DNA of 64,000 nucleotides, taken from Acidimicrobiales bacterium. GTDB taxonomy: Bacteria; Actinomycetota; Acidimicrobiia; Acidimicrobiales; Bog-793. Where the stretch lies: positions 1 to 64,000 of the forward strand of contig DATLTN010000065.1 in NCBI GenBank assembly GCA_035533595.1, given 5' to 3'. Both the position numbers and the translations under genes were made by a program. Each line of letters begins with the position of its first letter. The first letter of the stretch is position 1. Below are positions 42,276 to 51,164 of the stretch, piece by piece. Under the pieces are notes generated by a model. It did no database searches. It worked only from the letters and a program-made list of their open reading frames with translations, and had not been told where the DNA came from.

Positions 42276-45200
42276 TCAACGGAAGTCCCGCGAGCGGGCG
42301 AGCGCGAGGGGGAGCTCGAGGCGCTCGAGGCGCTCGGCGACGACGTTCACCGCCTCGCCGCCCGAGCCCGAGCGCTCGAGGCGGCCGGTGACGAGGAGGG
42401 CCGGGGAGGCCGCCTCCCTGCGGTAGCGGAGCCACAGCCCCGCCGAGCAGATCACGTTCAGCACCCCGGTCTCGTCCTCGAGGTTGACAAAGACCGTCCC
42501 CCCCGCGGTCGAGGGGCGCTGGCGGTGGGTGACCGCCCCGGCGACGACCACCCTCCCTCCCTGCTCCTCCCCGCCGACGAGCGAGGCGGCGGTGCGCACC
42601 CCGCGGCCGTCGAGGAAGGGGCGCAGGAGGGCGAGCGGGTGGGCACCGGTGTGCACCCCCGTCGCCCAGAGGTCCGCCGCGGTCTCCTCGAGGGGGGTCA
42701 TCTCCGGGAGCGGCGGGGCGTGCGCCCCGACGGCGGTGCCCGGGAGGCGCCCCGCGGCGCCCGCCACCGCCCCCGCCGCCCACAGCGCCTCGCGTCGCGA
42801 CAGGCCGCGGCGCGAGCGGCCGTCGCTGAGGGGGGCGAGGTCACCGAGGGCGCCCGCGGTGGCGAGCGCCTCCAGCTGCGCGGCGCCCGCCCCGCTCGCC
42901 GCGGCGAGGGCCTCGAGGTCGCCGTAGCCGCCCTCGGGGCGGAGGGCGACGATGCGCTCGGCGAGGGGCACCCCGACGCCGCGCACCGAGGAGAGGCCGA
43001 GGCGGACCGCCGGCGCGGCGGGCGGCCCCTCGAGGGTGGCCTCGGCACCGGAGCGGTTCACCTCGGGGCCGAGGACCACCACACCGTGGCGGCGGGCGTC
43101 CGCGGTGAGGCTCTGCGGCGACCAGAAGCCCATCGGCTGGGAGTTGAGGAGGCCGGCGAGGAAGGCGGCCGGGTAGTGCAGCTTCAGCCAGGACGAGGAG
43201 TAGACGAGGTAGGCGAAGGAGACGGCGTGGGACTCGGGGAAGCCGAAGTTCGCGAACGCGGCGAGCTGTTCGAAGACGGCGTCCGCGACCTCCTCGCTCA
43301 GCCCCCGCTCGGCCATCCCCGAGTAGAGCCGCCCGCGCAGGCGCTCCATCTTCTCCCGTGAGCGCTTCGACCCCATCGCCTGGCGGAGCTGGTCGGCCTC
43401 GGCCGCGCTGAAGCCGGCGACGTCGATCGCCAACTGCATCAGCTGCTCCTGGAAGAGCGGGACGCCGAGGGTCTTCTCGAGCGCCGCCTTCATCAAGGGG
43501 TGGGGGTAGGTGACCTCCTCCTCGCCGTTGCGCCGCCGGAGGTAGGGGTGGACCGAGCCTCCCTGGATCGGCCCGGGGCGGATGAGCGCGACCTCGACGA
43601 CGAGGTCGTAGAACTCCTTCGGCCGGAGGCGCGGCAGGGTCGCCATCTGGGCGCGGCTCTCCACCTGGAAGACCCCCATCGAGTCGGCGTGCGAGAGCAT
43701 CTCGTAGACCGCCTCCTCCTGGGGGAGCTGGGAGAGGTCGAGCGCCTCCCCGTGGTGGGCGGCGACGAGATCGACCATGCGGTGCAGCGCCTCGAGCATC
43801 CCGAGGCCGAGGAGGTCGAACTTCACGAGGCCGATCGCCGCGCAGTCGTCCTTGTCCCACTGCAGGACCGTCCGCCCCTCGCGTCGTGCCCACTCGACCG
43901 GGCAGACCTCGATGACGGGGCGGTCGCAGATCACCATCCCCCCCGAGTGGATGCCGAGATGGCGGGGGAAGCCCTCGAGCTCCCCGGCGAGGGCGCGCAC
44001 CTCGGCGGGGATCCCGAGCTCGGGCTCGCTGGCGGAGGGGACGTGGGCGAAGAAGTGCGTCGAGAGCTCCTTGGACCAGGCGTCGAGGGTCCCCGGCGGG
44101 TAGCCGAGCGCACGGCCGACGTCGCGGATCGCCGAGCGGGGGCGGTAGGTGATGACGTTCGCCACCTGCGCGGTGTGCTCACGGCCGTAGCGCTCGTAGA
44201 CGTAGGCGATCACCTCGTCGCGCCTCCCCGACTCGATGTCGAGGTCGATGTCGGGCGGCCCCTCGCGCGCCGGCGAGAGGAAGCGCTCGAAGAGCAGGCC
44301 GAGGCCGACGGCGTCGGCGTTGGTGATCCCGAGGGCGTAGCAGACGGCCGAGTTCGCGGCCGAGCCCCTTCCCTGGCAGTAGATCCCCTCCCGGTTGCAG
44401 AACTCGACGATGTCCCAGACGACGAGGAAGTAGCCGGGGAAGTCGAGGGCCTCGATCACCTCGAGCTCGTGGGCGATCTGCCGGCGGGCGCCGGGGACCC
44501 GCTCCGCCTGGGGGGGGCCGTAACGCCGCAGCGCCCCCTCCTCGGCGAGGCGGCGGAGGTGGTCGATCTCCCGCTCGCCCGCGGGGAGGGGGAAGGGGGG
44601 GAGGCCCGGCGCGAGGAGGGAGAGGTCGAAGGAGAAGGCCCTCCCGAGCGCCGCCGCGGTCTCGACGGCGCCGGGGTAGCGGCGGAAGCGGCGGCTCTGC
44701 TCGGCCCCCGAGCGCAGCGACGCGCCGCCCCATGCCGGGAGCCACCCCTCCACCTGCTCGAGGCTGTGCCGGGAGCGGATCGCCGCGAGGGCGGTGGCGA
44801 GGGGGTAGCGCCGCGGCGTCGCGTAGTGGGCGTTGGTCGTGGCGCAGAGCGCGACACCGGCACGCGCCGCGAGGGCGGCGAGGGCGTCGTTGCGCGCCCC
44901 GTCGAGGGGGGCGCCCTCGTCGAAGAGCTCGACGACGACGTGCTCGCGCCCGAAGGCCGCGACGAGACGAGCGAGCTCGCGCGCCGCGGCCGCCGGGCCC
45001 TGCTCCTCGAGCGCTCGCGGGACGGCCCCCCGGCGGCAGCCCGTGAGGACGGTCCAGCTCCCCCCGTGCGCGGCGGCGAGCTCCTCCAAGGAGAAGCGCG
45101 GCCGTCCCTTCTCCCCGCCAGCGAGCTGTGCGCGAGCGATCGCCGCCGAAAGGCGAGCGTAGCCGGCGGGGCCCTCGGCGAGGGCGACGAGGTGGGTCCC

Positions 45201-45638
45201 CTGCGGGTCGATCGCCCCGGCGCGCGCCTCGGCGCGCTCGCCCGTCGCGCCGGGGAGGGAGAGCTCGGCGCCGTAGAGGGTCGGGAGGCCGAAGGCCCTC
45301 GCCGCCTCGGCGAAGCGCACGATCCCGTAACAACCGTCGTGGTCGGTGAGGGCGAGCGCCTCGAGGCCGAGGCGGACGGCCTCCTCGACGAGCTCCTCCG
45401 GGCTCGAGGCGCCGTCCAGGAAGCTGAAGTGGGAGTGGCAGTGGAGCTCGGCGTAGGGCACCGTGCCCGGGGCGCGGGAGAGCGCCGGCGGAGGGAGGTA
45501 CTCGGGGCGGTGGCGGGAGAAGCCCGGGGCGTCGCCCCCGTCCCCCACGAGGAGGGGACGCTCCCCCTTCCCAGCGGGGCGGCCGGAGAGGCGCCGCTCG
45601 AGCTCGGACCACGGGACGATCGGGTTGAAGGTGCCCAT
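42276..45638 (-). CDS. dnaE2: error-prone DNA polymerase III alpha subunit DnaE2 (ImuC)
   Basis: 1120 residues. An N-terminal PHP domain starts at YAELHCHSHFSFLDGASSPEELVEEA, the polymerase core holds PDIDLDIE and the QLMQLAIDVAGFSAAEADQLRQAMGSKR region, and an OB-fold domain ends the protein. This is the translesion polymerase that works with ImuA and ImuB after DNA damage. TATCGT lies seven bases before the ATG, and a LexA box abuts it, so transcription starts at or very near the ATG and is SOS-controlled. A GTG at 45647 is an alternative start. Confidence 0.95.
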   Translation of the reverse strand: MGTFNPIVPWSELERRLSGRPAGKGERPLLVGDGGDAPGFSRHRPEYLPPPALSRAPGTVPYAELHCHSHFSFLDGASSPEELVEEAVRLGLEALALTDHDGCYGIVRFAEAARAFGLPTLYGAELSLPGATGERAEARAGAIDPQGTHLVALAEGPAGYARLSAAIARAQLAGGEKGRPRFSLEELAAAHGGSWTVLTGCRRGAVPRALEEQGPAAAARELARLVAAFGREHVVVELFDEGAPLDGARNDALAALAARAGVALCATTNAHYATPRRYPLATALAAIRSRHSLEQVEGWLPAWGGASLRSGAEQSRRFRRYPGAVETAAALGRAFSFDLSLLAPGLPPFPLPAGEREIDHLRRLAEEGALRRYGPPQAERVPGARRQIAHELEVIEALDFPGYFLVVWDIVEFCNREGIYCQGRGSAANSAVCYALGITNADAVGLGLLFERFLSPAREGPPDIDLDIESGRRDEVIAYVYERYGREHTAQVANVITYRPRSAIRDVGRALGYPPGTLDAWSKELSTHFFAHVPSASEPELGIPAEVRALAGELEGFPRHLGIHSGGMVICDRPVIEVCPVEWARREGRTVLQWDKDDCAAIGLVKFDLLGLGMLEALHRMVDLVAAHHGEALDLSQLPQEEAVYEMLSHADSMGVFQVESRAQMATLPRLRPKEFYDLVVEVALIRPGPIQGGSVHPYLRRRNGEEEVTYPHPLMKAALEKTLGVPLFQEQLMQLAIDVAGFSAAEADQLRQAMGSKRSREKMERLRGRLYSGMAERGLSEEVADAVFEQLAAFANFGFPESHAVSFAYLVYSSSWLKLHYPAAFLAGLLNSQPMGFWSPQSLTADARRHGVVVLGPEVNRSGAEATLEGPPAAPAVRLGLSSVRGVGVPLAERIVALRPEGGYGDLEALAAASGAGAAQLEALATAGALGDLAPLSDGRSRRGLSRREALWAAGAVAGAAGRLPGTAVGAHAPPLPEMTPLEETAADLWATGVHTGAHPLALLRPFLDGRGVRTAASLVGGEEQGGRVVVAGAVTHRQRPSTAGGTVFVNLEDETGVLNVICSAGLWLRYRREAASPALLVTGRLERSGSGGEAVNVVAERLERLELPLALARSRDFR

Positions 45639-45652
45639 CGGCCGCACGATAT

Positions 45653-45666
45653 CGAACGTATGTTCG
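45653..45666 (-). promoter_or_regulatory. LexA (SOS) box of dnaE2
   Basis: CGAACATACGTTCG on the coding strand, the full actinobacterial LexA consensus CGAAC-N4-GTTCG. The palindrome extends with ATAT/ATAT arms to 45649-45670. It abuts the -10 of dnaE2 (45646-45651). Confidence 0.93.
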
Positions 45667-45692
45667 ATATGCGTCGGCGCTCTCCCCTGGCG

Positions 45693-47279
45693 TCAGTCGT
45701 ACTGCCCCTCGAGCTGCCAGGCGCCCTGCTCGAGGCTCAACAGCAGCGCCCTCCCGTCCTCGAGGAGGACCTGGATCCGGGCGCGGCGACGGTGGCGCGC
45801 CGCCTCCCACCAGTGCTCGTCAGCGGGCCACGGGCCGCTCCAGGCGACGACGGCGCACCCCACCCCCTCCTCGAGGAGCAGCGCCGGCGGGGCGGTGACG
45901 GCCCCCCGCCCGTTCACCGCCACGCTCCGGCCGGCGGCGTCGAGCACCCCGAGCGGGCGGCCGTCGAGGAGGGCCGGCGACGGCGGGGGGAGGCCACCCG
46001 GCCAGGGGGCGCCCGCGAGGCTCTCGCCGACGGCGAGGCCCTCCCCGAAGGGGACGAGTCGGACCCGCTCGCCCGGTCCACGGCCGCCGACGAGGACGGC
46101 GCGCAGCACCGCCTGCGGGCCGGCGATCCCCTGCAGGCGGGCGAAGGTCCTCCCCACCCTCTCCTCGTCGTGCACCGGCGTCCCCCACAGCTCGAAGGCG
46201 CGGCCCGAGTCCGCCGCGACCTCGAGGGCCTCCAGGCGGAGGCCCTCGATCCCGCGCCCCTCCCTCGCGCCCTCCTCCCCCTCCCCCCGCCCGAGGAGGA
46301 AGACCTCGAGCTGGAAGCGGAGGCGCTCGGCGACGAGCACGGCGGAGAAGGGGCCCTCGTGGCTCCAGCGGCGGACGACCCGCCCCCCGTCGGAGAGCTC
46401 GACCGCCACCTCGAGGAGGCTGCAGGCGAGGCCGCCCACCGAGAGGCGGTGGGCGAGCTCGGCGGCGAGCGCGCGCACGACGAAGGCCGCCTCGTCGACG
46501 CGGGTGATCGGCGGGTCGGGGGCCACCTCGACGACGAGCGCCTCCGTGAGGGCGCGCGGCGAAAGGGGGGTGACCTCCTCGCCGCGGGCGAGTGCCTGCA
46601 GGCGCCCCCCCTCCACCCCGAAGCGGGCGAGGACGTCGCGCTCACCGAGCCCCGCGAACTCGCCGAGGGTGTAGACGCCGAGGCGTCCGAGGAGGTCGGC
46701 GGTCGCCGGGTCGCCGAGCACCGCCACCGGGAAAGGGGAGAGGAAGGTCGCCGTCTCCCTGGAGGGGACGAGGGCGCCGGTGCGCGCCGCCAGCCCCGCC
46801 GCGAAAGCGCTGTCGGCCACCCCGACCCGGAAGGCCCCCGCCCCGAGCAGCGCCTCGAGCGCCTCGCCGACCCGTTCGGCGAAGGCCCCCTCTCCCCCGA
46901 AGTAGCGGGCCGGGCCGCGCGTCGGGAGTGCCGCCCAGCCGGGGCGACCGAGGGCGACCGGCGGCCCGAAGGCCTCGAGGGCGCGCACCACCGGCTCGAA
47001 GGCCCGCCGCTCGGCGGCCTCGTCACGCGCTCGTGCGACGAGGGCGGGGCAGCGGCTCTGGGCATCGCGGCGACGCTGTCCGCGCGCCACCCCGAAGCGG
47101 CGCGCCGCGGCCGAGGTGGCGAACACGCGCCCCTTCTCCATGACCGCCACGGCCTCGGCACCCTCCCCGAGGGCGACCACCGGCCAGTCCGGGCAGTGCA
47201 CCACGAGGACGCGCGCCGGGCGCGCCGCGCCGCGGGGCGGGGGCGGCGGCGGGTCAGCCGAGCGAGAGCGCCGCGCCAT
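45693..47279 (-). CDS. imuB: ImuB, Y-family polymerase-like mutasome subunit
   Basis: 528 residues. ARVLVVHCPDWPVVALGEG replaces the catalytic start of true Y-family polymerases (acidic residues absent), as is normal for ImuB, which serves as a beta-clamp-binding hub. Little-finger and C-terminal regions are present, and the C-terminal tail is typical. The ATG overlaps the imuA end by 26 bp, so the two are coupled. The stop lies 27 bp before the dnaE2 SOS box. Confidence 0.9.
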   Translation of the reverse strand: MARRSRSADPPPPPPRGAARPARVLVVHCPDWPVVALGEGAEAVAVMEKGRVFATSAAARRFGVARGQRRRDAQSRCPALVARARDEAAERRAFEPVVRALEAFGPPVALGRPGWAALPTRGPARYFGGEGAFAERVGEALEALLGAGAFRVGVADSAFAAGLAARTGALVPSRETATFLSPFPVAVLGDPATADLLGRLGVYTLGEFAGLGERDVLARFGVEGGRLQALARGEEVTPLSPRALTEALVVEVAPDPPITRVDEAAFVVRALAAELAHRLSVGGLACSLLEVAVELSDGGRVVRRWSHEGPFSAVLVAERLRFQLEVFLLGRGEGEEGAREGRGIEGLRLEALEVAADSGRAFELWGTPVHDEERVGRTFARLQGIAGPQAVLRAVLVGGRGPGERVRLVPFGEGLAVGESLAGAPWPGGLPPPSPALLDGRPLGVLDAAGRSVAVNGRGAVTAPPALLLEEGVGCAVVAWSGPWPADEHWWEAARHRRRARIQVLLEDGRALLLSLEQGAWQLEGQYD

Positions 47280-47997
47280 CTCCGCCTCGGGAATCGGGCT
47301 CCTCGAAGACGATGCGCCCGTCGGCGGCGGGCAGCCAGAGCGCGCCGCTGCGGGCGGCGCCACCCCGGCGGCGGCGCGCCGCCACCTCGAGACGGCGGGC
47401 GGCGAGGCGGCCCTCCCCCGCCCCGAGGCCGACGAAGCTCCCCCCGGTCACCGTCAGGGTCAGGTCGCACCCCTCCGGCCAGGAAGGGGCGGAGCGCCGC
47501 TTGCGCCGCCGGGGGAGGAGGAGCAGCACCCCGCGGCGCTCCCGCGCGCGGGCGGTGAGGCGCCGCGCCTCGAGAGAGGGGAGCGGTCGCTGCAGGGTCG
47601 CGCAGACGACGTCGCACCCCTCGAGCAGGGTGCCGAGGAACATCGCCTCCCGCCCCCCCGCGTCGGGGACGAGCACGAGCCGCTCGAGGCAGACCCCGAG
47701 CTCGGCGGCAGCGGCGAGGCCGAGCTCGGGAAGGCCGAGGACCGCACACCACAACCCCTCGCTGCTCGCCGCGGCGAGGAGGGCGAGGGCGAGCGCCGTG
47801 CTCCCGGGGAAGGGGGAGTTCTCGATGAGCACCGTGCTCCCCCGCTGCAGGCCAGGGAGGGCGAGGAGGGCGGCGAGCGGGGGCAGGAGGGGGACGAAGC
47901 GCTCCCCGGCGAGCTGCGGCCCTTGATGGCGGAGGGCGAGGGCGCGCAGCTCCTCGCGCTGCTCGGTGCTCGCGCGGGGAAGGGGCGCCGCGGCCAT
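47254..47997 (-). CDS. imuA: ImuA, RecA-like mutasome subunit
   Basis: 247 residues. ALLALPGLQRGSTVLIENSPFPGSTALALALLAAASSEGLWCAVLGLPELGL resembles the RecA/SulA-like fold of ImuA, although the Walker A loop is degenerate (SPFPGSTA). The family recruits the mutasome to damaged DNA. It is placed first in the imuA-imuB unit, 25 bp after the LexA box. The ATG at 47997 is preferred; TACAGT lies nine bases upstream. Confidence 0.82.
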   Translation of the reverse strand: MAAAPLPRASTEQREELRALALRHQGPQLAGERFVPLLPPLAALLALPGLQRGSTVLIENSPFPGSTALALALLAAASSEGLWCAVLGLPELGLAAAAELGVCLERLVLVPDAGGREAMFLGTLLEGCDVVCATLQRPLPSLEARRLTARARERRGVLLLLPRRRKRRSAPSWPEGCDLTLTVTGGSFVGLGAGEGRLAARRLEVAARRRRGGAARSGALWLPAADGRIVFEEPDSRGGDGAALSLG

Positions 47998-48013
47998 GGG
48001 AAGACGACTGTAG

Positions 48014-48043
48014 CCAACTATCGAACACACGTTCGATAGTTGG
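48014..48043 (-). promoter_or_regulatory. LexA (SOS) box of imuA-imuB
   Basis: The core CGAAC-N4-GTTCG lies at 48022-48035. Both arms extend perfectly to 13 bp (CCAACTATCGAAC and its complement around a 4-base centre). This is an unusually long palindrome for a LexA site and lies over the -35 region of imuA. Confidence 0.93.
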
Positions 48044-48125
48044 CCCTCACCCGCGCCGCCGCGCTCACCGGGACCGCCGCGAGCGCGCCCTCCCTCCGCC
48101 GCGCCGGCGAGGCGAACCTCGGCGC

Positions 48126-48818
48126 CTAGCCCGCCACCTCGGCGAGCAGCTGCGGCCCGTCGTTCTTCACGTTCGAGACGTCGCTCGGGACGCGCCGGGC
48201 GGTGAGGAAGTCCTCGGGGGCGGGGGCGAGCAGCGCGGCCTGCTCGGCGGGGGTGAGGGGACGGCGCTCGAGCCAGCGCGAGAAGTCCTCGGGGGCGAGG
48301 AGCACGGGCATCCGTTCGTGCACCGGCGCCATCAGCGAGTTCGCCCGCGTGGTGATCACCGTGCAGGTGAGCAGCCAGGCCCCCTCGGGGTGGCGCCAGC
48401 GCTCCCAGAGGCCGGCGAGCGCGAGGAGCGGCCCCTCGCGGGGGGCGAAGTACCAGGGGAGGCGGGGGGCCCGCCCGCCGCCCTCGGGGCGCTGCCACTC
48501 GTAGAAGCCGTCGGCGGGCAGGAGGCAGCGGCGCTTCACGAAGGCGTCCCGGTAGGCCCGCGAGCTCATGAGCGTCTCGGCGCGCGCGTTGATCATCCGG
48601 TTCCCGACCGCGGGGCTCTCCGCCCAGGGGGGGACGAGGCCCCAACGGAACTGCTCGAGGCGTCGGGTCGTGCCGTCGGACTCGCAGGCGACCGCCGGAA
48701 CGAGCTGGGTGGGTGCGACGTTGAAGCGTGGCTCAGCGGGCTCGACGACGCTGTGGTCGACCCCGAAGAACTCGACCAGCTCGTCGCTCGGCGTCGTGAG
48801 GACGTAGCGACCGCACAC
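48126..48818 (-). CDS. SRAP (YedK/HMCES) abasic-site protein
   Basis: 230 residues. The catalytic cysteine directly follows the initiator (MCGRYVLTT), then FNVAPTQLVPAV, GLVPPW, NRMINARAETL, RRCLLPADGFYEWQ and the histidine-containing PVHERMPVLL. SRAP proteins trap abasic sites in single-stranded DNA through that cysteine. Processing of Met is needed, so the GTG at 48818 is required. Its position next to imuA-imuB fits the known genomic association with SOS genes, but it has no LexA box of its own. Confidence 0.95.
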   Translation of the reverse strand: MCGRYVLTTPSDELVEFFGVDHSVVEPAEPRFNVAPTQLVPAVACESDGTTRRLEQFRWGLVPPWAESPAVGNRMINARAETLMSSRAYRDAFVKRRCLLPADGFYEWQRPEGGGRAPRLPWYFAPREGPLLALAGLWERWRHPEGAWLLTCTVITTRANSLMAPVHERMPVLLAPEDFSRWLERRPLTPAEQAALLAPAPEDFLTARRVPSDVSNVKNDGPQLLAEVAG

Positions 48819-48853
48819 CGTGCAATTGAAGCGCGCCCGGCAATTGCCGTGCG

Positions 48854-49060
48854 CTAGGGGCGCCGCCCCGACCGTAGGACGAGCTTCACGACGAGGGCGA
48901 CGATCGCCACGACGATGGCGAACTTCACGACGTAGCCGACGACGCTCACGAGCGACGACAGCACCACGAAGGCGACGACCGCGGCCACCGCGACTCCCGC
49001 GACCACAGCCACACCGTGCACCGGGCGCAGCCCTGAGGACCTTCCAGTCGGTCGGATCAT
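48854..49060 (-). CDS. small hydrophobic membrane protein
   Basis: 68 residues with one or two long hydrophobic segments (VAVVAGVAVAAVVAFVVLSSLVSVVGYVV and AIVVAIVALVVKLVL) and basic ends. AGAGG lies nine bases before the ATG. No family is recognised. Leftward of tatA and in the same direction; whether the two are co-transcribed is unclear. Confidence 0.5.
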   Translation of the reverse strand: MIRPTGRSSGLRPVHGVAVVAGVAVAAVVAFVVLSSLVSVVGYVVKFAIVVAIVALVVKLVLRSGRRP

Positions 49061-49150
49061 GAGCCACCAGCCTCTCTTGTTGCACCGACCCTACCAACAG
49101 CACCTTTGTCGAACTGGACGGGCGCGGCGCGGCGCCGAGGGGCTCCGAGG

Positions 49151-49381
49151 TCAGGCCGGGAAGTGCGCGCCGTCCGGGGCGGGGGCGGTCGTGCCCTCCG
49201 CGGGGACGCTCTTCTGCTCGGCCGCGGGCGGGTCGCCCTCGGCGATGCCCTTCTTGAACTCGTGCGAGGCGCTGCCGAGGCCGCGTGCCAGCTGCGGCAG
49301 CTTCGCGCCGCCGAAGAGCAGCACCGCCGCCGCGACGACGACCACGATGAGACCGTCCGGACCAAGAATCATTGCCAGCAT
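49151..49381 (-). CDS. tatA: twin-arginine translocase subunit TatA
   Basis: 76 residues. One membrane helix (LIVVVVAAAVLLFGGAKLPQLARGLG) is followed by the amphipathic helix (SASHEFKKGI) and an acidic-neutral tail. The F-G-x-x-K-L-P motif is diagnostic. It oligomerises for Tat export of folded proteins. GAGGAGG is five bases before the ATG. A Tat-signal protein gene lies 2 kb upstream in the same direction; tatB and tatC are not in the window. Confidence 0.88.
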   Translation of the reverse strand: MLAMILGPDGLIVVVVAAAVLLFGGAKLPQLARGLGSASHEFKKGIAEGDPPAAEQKSVPAEGTTAPAPDGAHFPA

Positions 49382-49443
49382 CTTTCCCTCCTCGGGTTGG
49401 CCTCCCGGCGCTGCCGAGAGGGTGATGACGTTCCTCGGTACCG

Positions 49444-49752
49444 CTACTTCGCCGGCTCGTAGGTGAGCTCGGTGATCCTCCCGCCCTCGATCGTCACCCT
49501 CTGCCCCGAGCCGGCGAGGGTGTAGGAGCCCTTGAGCAGCTCGGGGTAGACCGCCGCGTACCGCCGCTGCGAGCCGACCCGGCGCTCCCGCACCGCGCTG
49601 TGGGTGTGCGGGCGGGCGGGGTCGTCGGGGTTGAGGTCGATCTCGTCGCCGAACCGCTCGGCGGCGGCGTGCAGCACCAGGGCGCCGACGTCGCCGCCGA
49701 TGTCGAGCACGACGCTCGCCACGGTGCTCGGCGCGAGCTCCGCCTCGGCCAC
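49444..49752 (-). CDS. conserved hypothetical protein
   Basis: 102 residues, no signal peptide. VASVVLDIGGDVGALVLHAAAERFGDEIDL, then THSAVRERRVGSQRRYAAVYPELLKGSYTLAG and VTIEGGRITELTYEP. Proteins of this pattern are common in actinobacteria without known role. The gene starts three bases before the DUF4331 stop, so it belongs to that operon. Confidence 0.6.
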   Translation of the reverse strand: MAEAELAPSTVASVVLDIGGDVGALVLHAAAERFGDEIDLNPDDPARPHTHSAVRERRVGSQRRYAAVYPELLKGSYTLAGSGQRVTIEGGRITELTYEPAK

Positions 49753-49755
49753 GGC

Positions 49756-51153
49756 TCAGGCCGCCGGGGCCGCGGCGGCCGGCACGTCGTAGCCGCTGTG
49801 CGGCGTCCCGAGGTACGGGAAGGTCGCGAGCAGCGGGATCCCCGTGCCGCTCACCCCGTCGCTCACGGCGGAGATCGCCTTGTCGGGGGTGAAGCTCTTG
49901 TCGACGAGCGGGATCGTCGCCCCGGCGAGGGCGCGCAGCTCGATCGTCACCACGTCGTCGGCGACCCTGCGGCCGTTCGGGAAGCCGGCCACGTCGCCGC
50001 CGACGACCCCGAGCGCGTTGGGCGAGGACGCTGCCGGGATGGCGACGTTCAGCCGCAGCATGTCGGCCTCAGTCTTCCCGGTGAAGGTCGAGAAGGCCGG
50101 GGAGACGACGCCGGCGGGGATCCCCGTGAGGAAGATCGCCGCGAGGTCGGCGCGCGCCTTGGTGTAGGCCGCGAGGTTCGGGAAGGCGCCCGGGTACAAG
50201 ACGTTGAGCAGCCCTGCGAGCTCGGGGTGGGCCGCGCCGGCGAGGAACTGGTGGTCGTCCTTGGGGGCCTGAGCGTTCCAGTAGTCCTTCTTCGACAGCG
50301 GCACCAGCACCTCGTTCACGAGCGGGTTGCCGAGGCGCGAGACCTGCACCCAGGGGCCGCTCTCGGCGCCTGCGCCGCCGCTCGAGCCGAGCACGCGGGC
50401 ACGGCGGCGGCTGGCGGTCGTCCAGACGCCGATCGTGGCGTGGGGCGAGGTCGCGCTGGCGGGCATCCTGCCGCCCTCGGTGAGGTCCTCGATCGGCACC
50501 TGGAGGGCGATGCTGTGCACGTTCACCGAGGCGGTGGCGTTCACCCCCGCCGCGGCCTTGAGCGCCGGGAGGCCGAAGGTGGCGTGCAGGTTCTCGATCG
50601 GGCGCAGGTCGCCGAGGTCGAAGATCGAGCCGAGGTCGACGAAGAAGGCCTCCGCCCGCTGGCCGGCGAAGACCCGGCGCCCGCTCGGGAGGGGGTGCAC
50701 GGCCTCGCTCGCGAGGAGCGGGTAGTTCGGCGTGGAGAGTGGCCCGATGTTGCAGGGCGGGCAGATGAGGTCCTTCGCCAGCCTCACCGTGCGCCCGTGC
50801 CGCGCGACGCGGGTGACGCTGTAGTACTGGCGGCGGTTCCAGTACTTGCTGGAGAGGGACTCGATCGGGCCGGTGTTGTAGAGGAAGGTCTCCGGGTCGG
50901 TGTTCTGGCTGTGGAACTCGAACTGGAAGGTGACCTCGGCGACGCCGTCGCCGTTGTTGTCGACGTGGAACTCGTAGAGGACGTCGTCGCCGAACTCGAA
51001 GAAGTTCGGTCCGGCGGCGGGCGCCTGCAGCGGGATGTAGTTGGCGATGATCGTCGCGGTGCCGGGCCTGTCCGGGCTGACGAACGCGTACAGGTCGGTG
51101 CTGTCGGCGACGGGGTCCTTGGCGATCTCGGGGGCTTCACGGTGTGACGACAT
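49756..51153 (-). CDS. DUF4331 family protein
   Basis: 465 residues. MSSHREAPEIAKDPVADSTDLYAFVSPDRPGTATIIANYIPLQ is the DUF4331 signature, and later segments include EFGDDVLYEFHVDNNGDGVAEVTFQFEF and RRVFAGQRAEAFFVDLGSIFDLGDL. The function of the family is unknown; members are often secreted. No signal peptide is present here, so export would need the preceding Tat-signal partner. It starts 11 bp after that gene. AGAGGA precedes the ATG. Confidence 0.85.
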   Translation of the reverse strand: MSSHREAPEIAKDPVADSTDLYAFVSPDRPGTATIIANYIPLQAPAAGPNFFEFGDDVLYEFHVDNNGDGVAEVTFQFEFHSQNTDPETFLYNTGPIESLSSKYWNRRQYYSVTRVARHGRTVRLAKDLICPPCNIGPLSTPNYPLLASEAVHPLPSGRRVFAGQRAEAFFVDLGSIFDLGDLRPIENLHATFGLPALKAAAGVNATASVNVHSIALQVPIEDLTEGGRMPASATSPHATIGVWTTASRRRARVLGSSGGAGAESGPWVQVSRLGNPLVNEVLVPLSKKDYWNAQAPKDDHQFLAGAAHPELAGLLNVLYPGAFPNLAAYTKARADLAAIFLTGIPAGVVSPAFSTFTGKTEADMLRLNVAIPAASSPNALGVVGGDVAGFPNGRRVADDVVTIELRALAGATIPLVDKSFTPDKAISAVSDGVSGTGIPLLATFPYLGTPHSGYDVPAAAAPAA

Positions 51154-51164
51154 GGCGAGTCCTC

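Noticed and set aside
43500-47558. 1352-residue open frame on the plus strand opposite dnaE2 and imuB
   Set aside because: Composition follows the GC skew of codon positions of the real genes on the other strand; it has no recognisable domain, while the minus-strand proteins carry full family motifs.
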